Of a stretch of 64,000 nucleotides of DNA, positions 49,101-62,410 are shown piece after piece. Source of the DNA: Paralichthys olivaceus (lineage: Eukaryota; Chordata; Actinopteri; Pleuronectiformes; Paralichthyidae). A program made the position numbers and the translations under genes. How positions within the stretch are numbered: the first letter of the stretch is position 1; every line of letters begins with the position of its first letter. The notes under the pieces were generated by a model that did no database searches, was not told the origin of the DNA, and was given only the letters and a program-made list of their open reading frames with translations. The DNA lies in assembly GCF_024713975.1 (NCBI RefSeq), contig NC_091110.1, positions 3,597,501 through 3,661,500 of the forward strand. Reading direction: 5' to 3'.

Positions 49101-52100
49101 CTATAACACATCTCTCATCGTCTACAACACTTCTGGCAAAATCAATAAGAGACTTCACATTTAGGCTTGCTATGTTGGCACACACTGAACTGGGATTGAT
49201 TTAATTAGACACTGAATAAAATGGGACACTAAGTCTGTGTAGTTTGTTTTTTCAAGCTGATAAAAACAATGTTCTACTTTCTTTTCCTATTCAAGAGAAA
49301 TAAAACAAATGAGCAGATACAAAACACACAACAAACTAAGGATTTAATACAAATTCACATCCCAGAATCTCCTTTTTATGTGTTGAGAACTGCCTCCAGA
49401 ATCAATTACCACAGCTCAACACAACAACTGGCACAACATCTCCATGACATGAGACTGGATGAGCCGCACATCGTTCCACTGCATCACATCTCCTGTCTTT
49501 TTTTTCACGTTCACCTGAGAACACACCATCTCTCTCAACGTCTACTCTTTCTGCTTTCATTGCACAACACCTCCTCACTTCCCTCTGGTCAAAACCACAG
49601 AGCTGTCAGCTTCTCTTCACATCCCGCTGCTGCTCCCATCTTATACCAAATGCACATCTTTCTTCCATTACTGTCATCTGTCCTCTGCTGTCTGCCATCC
49701 TTCGCTTTATTTTACGCTCACTCTCAACTTCACTCGCTGCTCTGTAGAAGTGGTGACGTGTTTTAAACTGAGATTTTCACAGCTTCCTTTGTTCTTAGAC
49801 TTAGAAAGAGCTAAAATAAGGCCAAACAACACAATGAAAAGATGTACAAACTAAAACCACATCTTCAAACTGTCCCTTGAAATGTCCTATCAGATGTCTG
49901 CTATTGTTCAAACTAAGAAAACTGTTAATCTTATGCAAATTTAGAAAACTACATTTAATCTACATCGGTCACTGAAGGGTTGGTTCCTGATAGACAGATC
50001 CACTTCAGATCTGGAAAATACCCGGATACGTGAAGCTCTGACACCAATGACATGGAGCTAATGTTAGCAGCTTCTTATTTACAGCCAACACCAGATACAA
50101 TTAATAGGAAAATTAATAAGAATAATAGGATTATATTAGTCGTAGGTAATAAATGTTAATACTTCCACTGAAACGTTATTGTCTTGTTTCTTGTGCTCTC
50201 CAAGACGCTGACTGGATTGTGTAAGTGAAAAGACACATCCCTGTTTTTGTGGTTCAACACAGTGGAAACCATGGATACAATACATCCAGGGTGGAGACTC
50301 TTCTCAAGAGAGTGTATTAGCTAATATTTTGAGCTCATTACATCACCATGGTGAAGGAGCTTGAGTATTTGGATCAACTAGTAAAATAGTGTAAAAATAT
50401 GTCATAACAACTGATTTCGATCAGTGATCAACACTTCAGATCTTTTGCGTCTCGGTTTATTTTCTGCTTCGAGCCACTTGTCGTCCAGTGACAGATGATA
50501 ACAGACCTGAAGTGAACGTTTAAGTTATAGTTTTTACAGCTTTAGTTATTTATTAATGATGGAAGCTAAACCTAATGAGATATGGTTCAATAAAATGCTT
50601 TCAAGATCCCAATCCTATATTTATAAATAATCTACAACAGTGGGTTGGTTTATCTGAAACCGCCATACATGGTTTTTGTCATATTTATTGTTTTTTTAAT
50701 TTATTTTGGTTGGTGATAGTATTTTTTCCATCTCTAGCCCCTTTAATATGTGGAGTAACCCTGGGTTAAATTCTGCAACCACTTTTTTTGTATTTCTTAA
50801 GTTTTGATTTAATAAAAACTGAAATATCTAGAGCATTTTTTTGACATTTTGGAAAATATGCAATCTCACTTCCCTGATAAGATTCAAATAAAAAGATCAT
50901 CACCACTCTAATATCTGTTCATTGGAGATGAAGTTATAGCCAGAAGTTACTGAAGCTTGGCAGAAAGATTGTAACACAGCTTACCTGGCTCTGTTCCAAC
51001 TGTTCCAATCTGTTTCAAATATCCAACTACCAGCACCTCTAATATTCACTAAGACATCACATCTTATTATTGTAGTAATGCAACAATTATTGACACAAAA
51101 CTAATTGACAAATATTCAGATAATTTCAAGTCACTTTTAAGAAATCTAAATGAGCTGGTTTCAAGCTGAGTATTTGCTGCTTTGATAAAACTGTCAGCAG
51201 ATTAATCCATGAATAATAAAATAGAAATAAGAAATAATAACAGCAATAATAAACAGCTGCAGGTCTATATATTTTCTATGCTATTCAACTAGATAAACAC
51301 AAAACAGGCTTTAAATCTACATAAAGCTGTGTTCAAGTGTTATTTAATGGAATTAAAATCAAGCTTTCACACTGAAAGTTCATTCTATAGAACTTTCATT
51401 GTTACATGATTAATGTGAGGGATTTAACGATTACTATCAACAATCAATCGTTTAAAACGATTATATTTAAATAACACCAATTTCTATTTTTTACAACTAT
51501 AACCAGGAAATGACGAAAAGTGGCTCCATTAAAGTCAGAGTACATCAGTGTAAGTGACTTTACTGAAATAAAAATAAGATCGCATTACCTGGTCTTCATG
51601 TCCGGTTGTTGATTGTTGCGATCGTCGTTGTGCTGAGAGGCAAACAAACACAAATATAGAAGCATTAAACTCGAGGCTTAACCCGTCTGCGCTTTAGGAG
51701 TTCAGCCACAGCAGGAAGTCTATCCTCACGATGCCAAAACCTATTAATCAAATCACCGTGTCTGGTTCAACAAACACTTACTGCAGGATGAAGGTAATAG
51801 TTTCTATAATGTGAAAGTGGGAAGGGTCATTACCTCGTCGAGAGACTTCTGGGAGGCCAGCTTCAGCTCCTCACTGAGAGGGAAGACAGAGAAAGGAGAG
51901 GTGACTCACTTTTTAAGTCCTTTTAGTGCTGCACTAAAGGTTTCTATATTATCTGTGTCACCGTCACTACAGTATATGCTTAAATCTAAGCCTGCCAGAT
52001 GTTAAATGGGTTCACATCTGTTAAGCATGCACACAAAGATAACTTGAGTTGTACAGTCACTGTTGTATGATCCAAATATGCATGTCAGTAGTAAGGTGCA

Positions 52101-55100
52101 AAAGAGGTCAGTGCTGAAGATCATGCATCCAATCTCCCAAGTGTTCCAAAAAATAATAATTTAACCCACTGAAGTCTCTCCGGTCATCCATAAAACAAAT
52201 AGAATAGAATACCGTAGTACATTGAAATGTCCTAATTGTCATAGTACAACAAATTTAGCTGTGTACCCCCAAAACATCCTCTTATTTTGGTTTAAAAGAC
52301 ATATATGAGTGTGTGCAATTGGTGTGGCTTGATTGCGGTGTCAGGTGATAACTGTATCTATCTAAAAAATTACAGCAAACCAAGGAAACTGTACCAGTCT
52401 AACTCTTTGATTTATTTCATATAAACTACATTTTTATTCTAAACCCAGCTGCATGTCGGTCAAAGGCAAAGTCAGTTTGAACTACAAGCATCTTGAGTTG
52501 ATTCGCTGCAATCTACTGTAAAGATTTATAATGATCTACAGAGTAATCTTTCAAAAAGCCATCTGTTGCTGTATCTCTGCTGCTTATGTCGACTACTACA
52601 CTCTCTCTTTTACACATCTTATAGGATTTGATGACTGTAAAGCCCACAGTGGTTTATATTCTCCTCAGCACTAAGATATAATATGCAAACAACCCCGAGT
52701 GAAAAACTCAATCAGGATATTAAAAAGCTGATAATCTAATCTGTGCATATGATCAAAGTCACACTTATAAGTCTGGTTTATTTTTGGATGGTGGAACCAA
52801 ATGATTTGCTGGAGAAATTGAGTTTAGCTCCATGTGGGTCATTCATAGGATTTGTGTCCAATGAGGAACTGTGGAGCTCTGCGTGACGAATATCCCAGTC
52901 TGAGCCTCATCTGGGTGAAATATTTAGCTGCCTGATGTATAATGACATGGAATGTTTTATAAAGAGTGTTGAAATGAAACGTCACTGCTCTCCCAGACTC
53001 AACCGATACATAGGTCCACAAAACATAGCAAGACAAGTGCTCTATTGCAACAGACGAACCACAGATTCACACAGAGAAGGAACCAGGTAGGATTCAGCTT
53101 TTCCACTTTCAGATGTCACGCTGTTTCATACAAAATAACAAAATGTAACACCGTTTATTACTGCAGGTTAATACTCCATGTTATGCAAAGAAGCAGAAGA
53201 GAAAGATTGTCTTCATTGTCTTTCTGCACCAATACACATGAATACACCTAAACAAAATTTTAAAGCTGCATTATTTCATTGTTTTGGCAGCAAGATTGAC
53301 ATATCATAATGTGTTAACTAGTGTATTGCATTGCATTCACCTAAGAAGCTTTTTTAAATTAATTAGATTATAACCTTGGAATTCTGAGAAAAGGTTTATC
53401 CTATCTCCCACCATATCCCGCCTGTGTGGGTTGATCCTGTTTTATTCTGGTTTGGGTTTGAGACATTGGTGCTTGTGTCTTTCAGTAATATGGACGCCAT
53501 TGTTATTTGTCTGCTTTGTGCAGGCACCTCAGTACTTGTTCAGACGGAACGTATAAGGATTATGAGTTCTCATTCATTCAGAAAAACAGAGCAAATTTTT
53601 TTTTTTCCAAAGCGATTGCAAAATACTTCTGCAACATACTTTCTGACTTACTGAACCTTTCTGTGCCACTCAAGGTTTCTGCTGAAGCCATGTAAAAAGC
53701 CATTTAAATACATCTCACAGTCATAAAGTTACATTTTTTAATGTATGTGTGAATGCATTATGTATTTTTAACAGTTATTGGACAACAATGGAGCTTCATA
53801 GGAAAATGATACATGAGCAGAAAATATTTGCGATATCAAACCACAAACTGAAAGCTAATGTTTCCTTCTTTAAACAAAGGGTTTCATTGGCTTCCATAGA
53901 CAAACCCATCAAGATTTGAGATGGAGTAACACAAACAGGGTGTCAAATTCTGTGCTGCGGTGGATACAGCTGCTCTTTCAGATGCCACAAAAGCCTCATT
54001 GATTCCACACAAACAAACACATTAGGAAAAACACACACAAACAAACACACACACACACTCTGATGTCACTGAAAGAGAAGTGGCCATGTTAGAGCCAGGC
54101 GGTCCTAGGAGGAGACGCAGCAATTACATAACAGCAACAGACTGAGGAAGGATGTGCCTCGGCAAGGATGGAGGAATGCAGTGTTGGTGCAGGACACGAT
54201 GGAGGTGGAGGTTGGGAAAGAGAACCCAGCCATTGTGGTGATTCACATGACTCCTCAGTGTACAGACATGTGCTTTTTAATTATTAAGGCAGGATAAAGC
54301 AGACAAAGGTGGATGAAGCTGGTTTTGTTTCAACTAAACACATTTTTTCTTCGACTCCATCTGCTGCTACAGGAAGCTGTAATTGATGACTATAATTCAG
54401 CCAGTTACATCCAGCTGGAGCTCTGATGTCACAGCTTGGGACTCTTATGACTCAGGGGAGGTGTGGCAGGATGACGTTGAGACTCAAAAACGCATGCATG
54501 GAAACACACCACATACACACACACACACACACACACGTGCACACACACACAACATACATACACAAGGTCTATAAATAGACCTCCACATGAGACTGGAGAT
54601 CCACCACAAACACAACAAAGTAAAAACATGCTTGTAAAAGATGGATTTTTTTTGACTGTGCATCAAAAACCTCATGCTTCAGCAGAACAATCACTCTGAG
54701 ATCTGCTACTAATTCATATTTTCTACAATTATTTTCAAGCAAATACTGTGAAAGCAATATTTCATAATCTGTTTATCTATTGCTCTCTCAATTCATGAGT
54801 TCTTAAAGGATGAAGGGGTTTTCATGGTTTCAGTCTGAGTTTTCTGATACTGTGGAACATTAAGTATTAAGTTCCCATGGAATCTGTTTGCTATGGGTTA
54901 CAACATGAGCTTATTTATTTTTGCCTGCATTTGTTTACATTTTGGGAAAGTAATTACATTAAAATGATCCTAAAAAAGCTATTAGCAGCTCTATATTACT
55001 ACATGTCTATGAATGTATAGACAACTATCACTGAGGAAAACTTAAAAAAACCTAATGATTGTTAGGCAAGCCTTTTTTTTCTTATTATATCTATGCTATG

Positions 55101-58100
55101 GATGTTTATTCATTTTTCAAAGATAATGAAAGCATAAAACACACTGAATCTAAAAGAAATGTTATGGTTCTGTGTAGTTGTGATACAGGGAAGGTGTATG
55201 AATATTAACACAAAATAAACAATGTGTTTTAAAAGTGTTTTTTTCTCATTTGTTTTCATTGATTTACATATAAAACAGTTATGTAATCCATTGCAGTGAA
55301 CAACTATCTATCTGTCTATCTATCTATCTCTCAGTCCATACAGAGACAGATGGAAACCACGTGCATTTGAAAGGATCTTGGCATTTTCAGTCAAGACTTT
55401 AGAAATGTTTATATAAAAGCCATAAACACCCAAGGAGGTGGGAAGTTTCCTGACTATTGTTCTCCACTCCAATATCATGTCCACAATCTCAAAATAGAAG
55501 GCTGCAGCTCATTATGGGATTTACACAATGGTTTATAGTTGGAAATGTGTTTCCAGAGAGTTGGAGATGAAGCCACCTTAATACCACACTTGGCATTTCA
55601 GTGGTCGACCATTAAAGACACTGTTTACATGTTTGTATTGACTATATGTAATTAAATCAAGCCACATTTGCACACAGTCCTTTCTCTGTATAGGTTTACA
55701 GTGGAGCTTGGAAATGCAAACTGGATTTTTTTTAATCACCAAATTTTACCACACCACTCTAATGAACTGGCTGGCTGCAACCGTTATTGGATACACGAGC
55801 CAGGAAAAAGAAGCATCAATTATCCTGTCTACTTACATTTCCTTGCAGAGGACTCCCATACGCTGGTTTTCTGAGCTGCTGCGCTCCTTCGACAGACTGA
55901 GCTCCTCCTGGTATTTGGAGTTCTGCTGTTTCAAAGCCTCAAGCTGCAGAGGAACAGACATATGGATGAAATGTAAGAGGGTCTGAAAGATATCCCTCGA
56001 GTAAAGACAACAAAGGACATCACAGGAAGTAGAATTCTTCTCTTTTGCTCATCTTAATATTATATGTATTCAATAACTTATAGACAAAATAGCACTGGAT
56101 GTCTATGACACTGAAGAAAACTTAAAAATGTGAAAATTCTGAAGCAAGTTCTTAAACATCAACATTTTGATTACATCTAAACATTACTTATCAACCGTTA
56201 TTCACAATTCATTACAGATAATGGTACCCTCGAGAAGTGTAACTGAATGATGTCAACATATGTTTAATGTCTGTGTTCAGACTTGATTAAACAAAGAGAG
56301 TGATTTTTGGCTAAAAGTCACCTCACACAGTATCTTTGCCTCCCCGTTAACTCTTTTGTGTTTGCCTCACAGTGATTAATAAATCGACGACCATGAACCC
56401 CGTCCCCAGTTGAAGTCGAAACAAATAATTTCAGCTCTACTTCACCCCACAAACATGTGTTCAACATCACATTTATAAAATCATCATAAAACTTCCAAAG
56501 AAAAACTGCTGATAGATAAGATCCGTTCTGGACCATTAACCATAATGACAGGGAGTTCATAAAGTACATGATGCCTCAATATTCCTGATGAGTCAGCGGA
56601 CAGTATGGGTTAAATCCACGTGAAGCTAAAAATAAAAGCCTTAGAGGCATCAGTTCAACCTCACCTGACGCCAAGTTTCTTTTCTTATCTGACTCAGACG
56701 TCTGGGACTCCAAAAACATCAAAAACTCATCGTCTGACTTCAAACTGCTTCTCAGACACGTGCAGCTCTGTGATACCAGTGGCTCTAACATGGCAGCAGT
56801 CAATAATTAATTAACAAGTATGACTTTGAAATCAATGCTTTTGCTGCAACTGGCATCAGAACCTCTTGTTTAATGTCTCACACTGTGAGCCGTCTGCTGC
56901 GTGTTTGTGTTCACACATTGTTAAGTGCGTTGTCAGCTGTGTTTTGGAAGCCTCGCACGTGAGTTTCTGACTTTGTGACGCTTCAATATTCATCCACACC
57001 CCCAATGTGAGATCTAGACTATAGAGAGTGCTGAAATACACACATGAGCGAGTGTTACTACACACAAACACACAGGACCACCTGCACGGATTATCTGATG
57101 CATGCTGAAATATACAGAGAAAACATAGGCAAATAAACACAAACATGCGGAATGTGCACAGCTTCAATGCTGGAAGAGAATCATAGGCTATAATAAGAAA
57201 TCTGACTTGAACACCAAAGTGAATAAGAATTTAAAATAGTTAATTACATCAAGTGGAACAGGAGAACAGTTTATCACAATGCAACTGAAACGCTCTTATA
57301 TGGGCTGACAGTTCAGTTTGAATCCCGTGCTGGAAACTGGCAATCCTACCTGATAGTGAGGCGAGTAGATATTACTGGAGTAACCTTGATGCAGAGCAGC
57401 TATGTCCATACCTACACACAGATCACCACTGTTGGATGTCAACTTGATGTCCACCTGCTAAACACAGCAGCGTTGTTACTACACCTCCGCTCTCCCTCTT
57501 TAGTCTACACTATAACATGCACAGACTAACACAAGCTGGGCATCAATAAAACATCAGCTCTCATCCCCCGCCGCGCACAACCGCGAGAGGCAAATAGAGA
57601 GCGTGTTGCCTGAGCAGCCTCCCTCTCGCTCAGAGTCGGGTGAAAGAAGCTGAGCACTTATGTAAGCCTGAATAAGCCCCTCCCTGACTCACCCCCACCA
57701 CTACACTGGTCACAGTCTTGATTCCTCACTCTCCAACATTGTTTGAGCGCACACGCCTTCAGCGCCTCACCTTCCATTCATGGTGAATCACAGATTCTCA
57801 AATAGAAGAATCAGCTGCAACTCCAACTGCTTTGCTTTCATATTGAAAGGTCAATAAATCCAACATGCCATTCATACTGTACTCTCTTGTTGAACTGTTT
57901 TTTCAGATTGTAGCAGCTGTTACACAAACTGCAACTATTGGTCATTTTCACAAACGCCTGGTTAATTAATTGAAAACGGAACATCACAACCCAATGACAT
58001 GTTGATACTGTTGTAATATTCTATTCACTGTTACAGAAGACAAAATCTACTCATCATTTTCTCAAAAAAATCACTCATGGGATCTGAAATTTGAAGGTAA

Positions 58101-58956
58101 CCTCTTCATGTCTGTTGTTTTGTCAGACAAATATTCCAAAGCCCAAATATATTTAATAATACAAAGAAATAATATCTGAGGCAATAAAACAAGATCAATA
58201 ATTATTGCAATATCATTTCCATCGATAGCAACATAATAAAAGTCCAATATGTATTGATATAATGCATATGCATTGTGCAGCATGAGGAGGAGGTATAACG
58301 CATGATTGATCGACCTAAGATTAATAAAATACTCTGCTGTTTATCAAGTGTCATTTTCTGTGTGTATATACTAAAAAAGATAATTTTAGCCATATCCTCC
58401 AGACCTAACCTAAGGAGATAATCAGAGGATGCTTGGTATACTTGCTTAAAAATGACTTAAATGAATTCATATAGCTGCCAGTCATTTCTGTCGATTTAAT
58501 CAATCTAAAGAGAAGCAGCTATCCACGACTAAGAAGCTGGAATCAGAGATGTTTTGACAGTTTTGCTTGAAAGAAATGACACAATAAAAGGTGTCCCCAT
58601 TAGGGGTTCAGAAGAGATCATAAAAATGTGATAATCAAGACATAAAAAAATGTATCGATTGTCAAAATTGTTGATCAACTGATAGATTAATGAAACTCAT
58701 ACAAGCTTAAGACAAAAGAGGCAGATATCAAGTCATCCACCCATTAACTATAGCAATGTTCTGTCCACTAGGGCATCATCATCATCATCATCAAGTTATA
58801 ACAAAAATTAATATACACACATATACTTGTACATCTTGTACATCTATCTTATTGAGGACACTCGTTTGGCATTATGCATTCCCTAGCCCCTTACCCTAAC
58901 CTTAACCATCAATGTCCTCACTCTGTAGGTTCTTGCTCAAACTGGACATCACATCT

Positions 58957-59014
<58 letters not shown>

Positions 59015-59118
59015 TCTGACATGTGCAGGATTACATCACAGGCTACTGCGTCATGGTTAAGTGGAGAGAGGAGGCAGATGTAGCAGCGTCCTGCTGAATA
59101 ATTGCTCTACAATGATGC

Positions 59119-59149
<31 letters not shown>

Positions 59150-61852
59150 TGTGCTCCTTCTGTTGAAGCTACAAAAATGTATTTTTTATTTTTTGATGAT
59201 GGTCTCATTACTTACATTATTCTTTCTGCTTTCTAGATGCAAGGGGATTTGAAATCCATTTCCCGGTTTGTTGTTTGTTCCAGCCTTTAAATACTGTTTG
59301 TTCTTATATCTATATAAGGATGGTGTGTAATTGTTTATAAAGAAATGTATAAATAAACACAACTCCTATGACGCATTGGTAACCGTGGTATAAACAGTCA
59401 ATGAATGAACAACATAAAGGTTCATGTAATATGAAATATCTAATATTTATTTAATATATTTGTTAATATTGATTAATCAAGAATTCATGCATTTATTTAG
59501 AGTCACTCACTCTTCAATTACCATTACAACTGAGCAAATTCCCTCTGATGAAGACCATGAGAAGTTGGTGAAAGATCCAGATGGAGCTCAACATGTTTGA
59601 TAATAATGCCAGTTAATCATTTGTACATGTGTATAAACAGCTAATAATTGCTCTATAGCACACTGTACGGTTTTGTTCGTGTGTATGATTATTGATCATT
59701 GAATATGATTTCAGAGGTATATTTATTTACAATTTATGTACTAATCATGCATACTTGCAATAATTAATAATTATGCTCATTAACCACATTAACACTTAGA
59801 ATGTTGATGTGGCTGTAATGACTTTAGGGCAAACAGTACATTTTTTAACAGTTCATAAATTCTAAACAAAAAGAGTTAAAGTAAAATAGGTCTGTATTTA
59901 TAGAGCAACTTTTGAAGTCTTGACGACCACTCAAGCTTTTTACAGTACAGTCTTGCCATTCACCTATTCATACATTCATACAGTGCATCTATGTGCAGCA
60001 CTTTCTCTGTCCCACATCACTCAGCAGTAGCTGTCAGGGGTATTTCAGGGTTCAGTATCTTGTCCATGGACATGAGCATGCATGTAGGAGCTGGGAATCA
60101 AACCACCAACCTTCTGGTTTGGGGAAGATCCTCCTGCTACCACTAAAGTTACGTTTTTCTTATATCAAAACGCTTTGGGAGGTAGTTACATTCGTAGTTA
60201 TATTTGTGCAACACTTTCACATTCATTTAGTCTCCTCAAGATAAAAAAGGTAAAGTATTCAAAGTCAGCAACAGCAGGAGAGTACAGCTGCATTGCTGAA
60301 ATATGGTGCCTGATGAAGGTTTATGCCAGGGAGTGACGAACATATAAACACTTCCAAACAGAAAGCATGTTTATGTTCGGTCCCAAGTTTCCGCGTTAAT
60401 CTCCTATCCATTTCACTCGCTGTAATGAGGCCGACCATCTGGAGCGCACGGACAGCTGCTGTCAAAGGAGATCAACGTACAGCAGACGAGCAGGAGGACA
60501 CCAGAGAGCCACAGACTGAAGGAGTGGCTGCAGGTGGACAACAGTTTAAAGGAGTGGCGGGAATTATGATGAAATGATAAAAAGATGGCAGTCAGAGACG
60601 TGCAGGAAAGATGAGACAGAAAGAGTGAGGCTGACTGCAGTACCCCATGCGTGGCTGATTAAATGCGAGGACTGGGACAACGTCACATGCAGTCAGTGTG
60701 GGATTCCTGATGCGAATGCGCAACAAAAACCCTGCAGGCGTCAGATGCTAAACTTGTCTGTGTGCATGTGCAAATCCTTTCACAGGGCCGTGGATACACA
60801 AAGTAACACATGCACGCGTTCTTCAAGCTTTCTCTGCCTGCTGAAACAGTTTACACAGGGCTATAGAGAGAGTATTATTTAGGTATTAATAGAGTTCTGA
60901 GTGTAATACCACGGGGGCCACAAGTACAAGGAATGGATTAAACAATTTTCATCTTCTCAAATAAGCTGCAAACGATAGCATGTCTGGATAACTAACTAGT
61001 TACTTTAAAGGCCCGGGAGGATTTTATAACTTAACTACATTAGTTTGTGAGGTTACGTGAAACAAACTGCACCAATCACAGATAAGAAATCTGTTGTGTA
61101 GTATATCTCCAGCGTGGAACCTGGTTCTGGAGGTTTACTCTGTAGAACCAGCTTGTAACTTGGCATGACACAACATTTGCCAGACAAATCGGCCACTCCT
61201 TAACTGAAAATACTTTTTTCTTGTCGCATTAAAAATTAATAGCAGAATTTAACCTCTGACTTGCTTGTTTGAGTGTGTACAGTACACTGAGCAGCCAAAT
61301 GGGGGTAAGTTAGAAAGACACTGAGAGCCAGAGTCATGACGTTACTATAACTACTGATGTTACTTATTCAGCATTTCTTTGTTGTGTCTTTATGAAAACT
61401 TAATGGCTTTAAGAAAATTACATGATTACTTTGCAAACACAGAAAAAGCTACGGCTTCTGCAAAAATAACAAGATGTAACGTCAGCTGTCTAAAAGCATC
61501 AATACCCTCTGTAAACTCAGTTATTACACACACATGAACCAACCACCCATACACAGCTCGCTCATGGTCGCACCTCTTTTGTCGAGTTGTGACATTGTTT
61601 TATCAAATAATGACATTACAATCAGCAATGACATTACTAATACTGCTGCTGTTGAAAAGACTCTGATCCAAGGCTGGAGTTTTAATGATAAGCGTAGTTA
61701 TAAATGTTTTTGTTACTTCTGGATCAGAACCAGGAAGTTGTGATATCATTTTTTAAATGGTTAAACCAGGGACTCACCTCTGTCTCCAGCATCTTATTCT
61801 CATCAGTCATCTGCTCAAGTGACAGAGCCGTCCCCTCTGACTTCTCAGTGGC
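46139..61852 (-). CDS. clip1: CAP-Gly domain-containing linker protein 1 (CLIP-170), C-terminal part
   Basis: This is a microtubule plus-end tracking protein. The part in the window is the end of the coiled coil and the C-terminal zinc-binding tail that contacts dynactin p150 and LIS1. Exons, in transcript order, are 61852-61778, 55943-55837, 51873-51834, 51632-51589, 48440-48335, 48240-48075, 47978-47926, 47821-47709 and 46373-46139. All are GT-AG and in phase, giving 312 residues. Heptad-rich segments include [34 protein letters not shown] and [19 protein letters not shown]. The last exon encodes two CCHC knuckles, C-x2-C-x5-H-x4-C (residues 253-267) and C-x2-C-x4-H-x4-C (293-306), and ends DDQTF, like the DDETF of human CLIP-170. 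CAP-Gly exons lie upstream, beyond 64000. Within this stretch the gene's introns hold several repeats and a candidate alternative first exon. Confidence 0.93.
46855..47038 (+). mobile_element. tRNA-derived SINE in last clip1 intron
   Basis: A box A-like TGGCTGAGGGGGTAGAG (46861 on) and a box B-like AGCTCGACTCC (46905 on) sit 44 bases apart, as in a tRNA-type pol III promoter. The tail GCTTTGGATAAAAGCGTCAG, CTAAATGACATATAATGTAA is the signature 3' end of a common percomorph SINE. It is antisense to clip1. Confidence 0.85.
50838..51050 (+). repeat. Interspersed fish repeat (GGAATAGTTTG family), copy 3
   Basis: TTTTTTTGACATTTTGGAAA at the start, CTTACCTGGCTCTGTTCCAA and CTACCAGCACCTCTAATATT at the end follow the order of the same family as the copies at 40598 and 43329. 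It lies in a clip1 intron. Confidence 0.6.
54508..54552. repeat. (CA)n microsatellite, interrupted
   Basis: A CA dinucleotide array interrupted by ACGTG, in a clip1 intron. Confidence 0.92.
55308..55330. repeat. (ATCT)n microsatellite
   Basis: A short ATCT/GTCT tetranucleotide array in the same clip1 intron. Confidence 0.8.
57350..57472 (-). CDS. Candidate alternative first (or skipped) exon of clip1
   Basis: On the clip1 strand an ATG at 57409-57407 (context GGTATGG) opens a 20-codon frame, [20 protein letters not shown], that ends exactly at CAG|GTAGG (57350). Its phase is 0, the same as the acceptor of the next clip1 exon (55943), so splicing would give this N-terminus fused to [12 protein letters not shown] and the rest of clip1, about 307 aa. 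The frame is open back to a TTTAG just upstream of 57472, so it could instead be a 123-base cassette exon. The peptide is not coiled-coil-like. A CpG-rich segment lies directly upstream. No homologue is recognised; this is inference from splice signals, phase and context. Confidence 0.4.
57480..57720 (-). promoter_or_regulatory. Candidate internal promoter of clip1
   Basis: A local GC/CpG-rich island (CCCCCGCCGCGCACAACCGC at about 57566 plus-strand) sits in an AT-rich intron, 150-300 bases upstream of the ATG of the candidate alternative exon. Purine-rich GAGAGGGAGG-type sequence on the minus strand adds to the 5'UTR-like look. No TATA box is convincing. Confidence 0.35.
58782..58804. repeat. 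(ATC)n trinucleotide run
   Basis: About six ATC units in a clip1 intron. Confidence 0.75.
58958..59014. repeat. (CA)n microsatellite
   Basis: A CA array of about 57 bases, nearly uninterrupted, in the clip1 intron; a TG array follows at 59117-59147. Confidence 0.95.
59117..59147. repeat. (TG)n microsatellite
   Basis: A TG array of about 31 bases. Together with the CA array 100 bases upstream it forms an inverted pair. Confidence 0.93.
59896..60145 (-). mobile_element. SINE-like repeat with tRNA-related head, in clip1 intron
   Basis: Plus-strand order TTTATAGAGCAACTTTTGAA, GTCTTGACGACCACTCAAGC, CATTCACCTATTCATACATT, GGGTTCAGTATCTTGTCCAT, then GGAATCAAACCACCAACCTT reads as the complement of a fish SINE. 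The last block is the complement of a box B-like GGTTTGATTCC, and the related box A lies beyond it. Several substitutions show it is old. Confidence 0.7.
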
Positions 61853-62094
61853 CTGAAGAAGATACAGAAAATGTTTTCATCGTTTTGCTCTGCCAAGAAC
61901 ACAAAATCCTGAGATCTAAAGAAAACAGGACCACTTTCAATAATTCTCTTTTCTAAAATTATTTGAGAAAATCTTTATGAATTTCATCTGTGGTTTTGTG
62001 TACAGTCTGGGTTTTTAAATCATAATATGTCTGTTTTCTGAATTCTGTTGAAAATGGATAATAAACCTTTTAATTAATGCAACAGTCATTTGAA

Positions 62095-62410
62095 CCAATG
62101 TTTTTTTGGCCACTTGGGGGCAGTGGAAACACAGCAGAGCAGTAGCTGTAGATAAGACGCATATTTCCACCATATCAAGTTGATATAGTTAAGTCATTAG
62201 CAAACAGATGCCTATTTACAGATTAGGCAGACAGCGAACAACATTAGCATTCATTTGTACTCATGTAACTGACAAAGTCTGATATTCACTCTCTTTTAGC
62301 TCTAGTTTGGTCTACTCCAATTCCTGAGAAGAATACAAAGGGGTCCAAAAGGTTCCCTCTGCTCCATTATGTTCACCACTATCTCTAAATATGTCTCTGA
62401 AAACAGCTGC
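62095..62410 (+). repeat. Dispersed fish repeat with GGCCACTTGGGGGCAGTGG
   Basis: TTTGGCCACTTGGGGGCAGT, ATATCAAGTTGATATAGTTA, ACAACATTAGCATTCATTTG and GCTCCATTATGTTCACCACT follow one another as in a known percomorph interspersed repeat. The formal family is not certain. It lies in the clip1 intron upstream of exon 61852-61778. Confidence 0.5.

Larger units (their letters stand above)
51874..55836. other. clip1 intron, about 4 kb
   Basis: Adjacent exons join in phase across this intron (AT|T GAG), so no exon is required here. It is AT-rich with a CA microsatellite (54508-54552) and a short ATCT array (55308-55330). I see no gene in it. Confidence 0.6.

Noticed and set aside
49269..49766. 165-codon plus-strand open frame in a clip1 intron
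   Set aside because: Antisense to clip1, composition is leucine/serine/histidine-rich without domains, and nothing in it is recognisable; most likely chance.
60265..60730. Moderately CpG-rich stretch in a clip1 intron with short open frames on both strands
   Set aside because: No donor in a phase compatible with an ATG frame was convincing and the peptides look random; weaker than the candidate at 57.4 kb.
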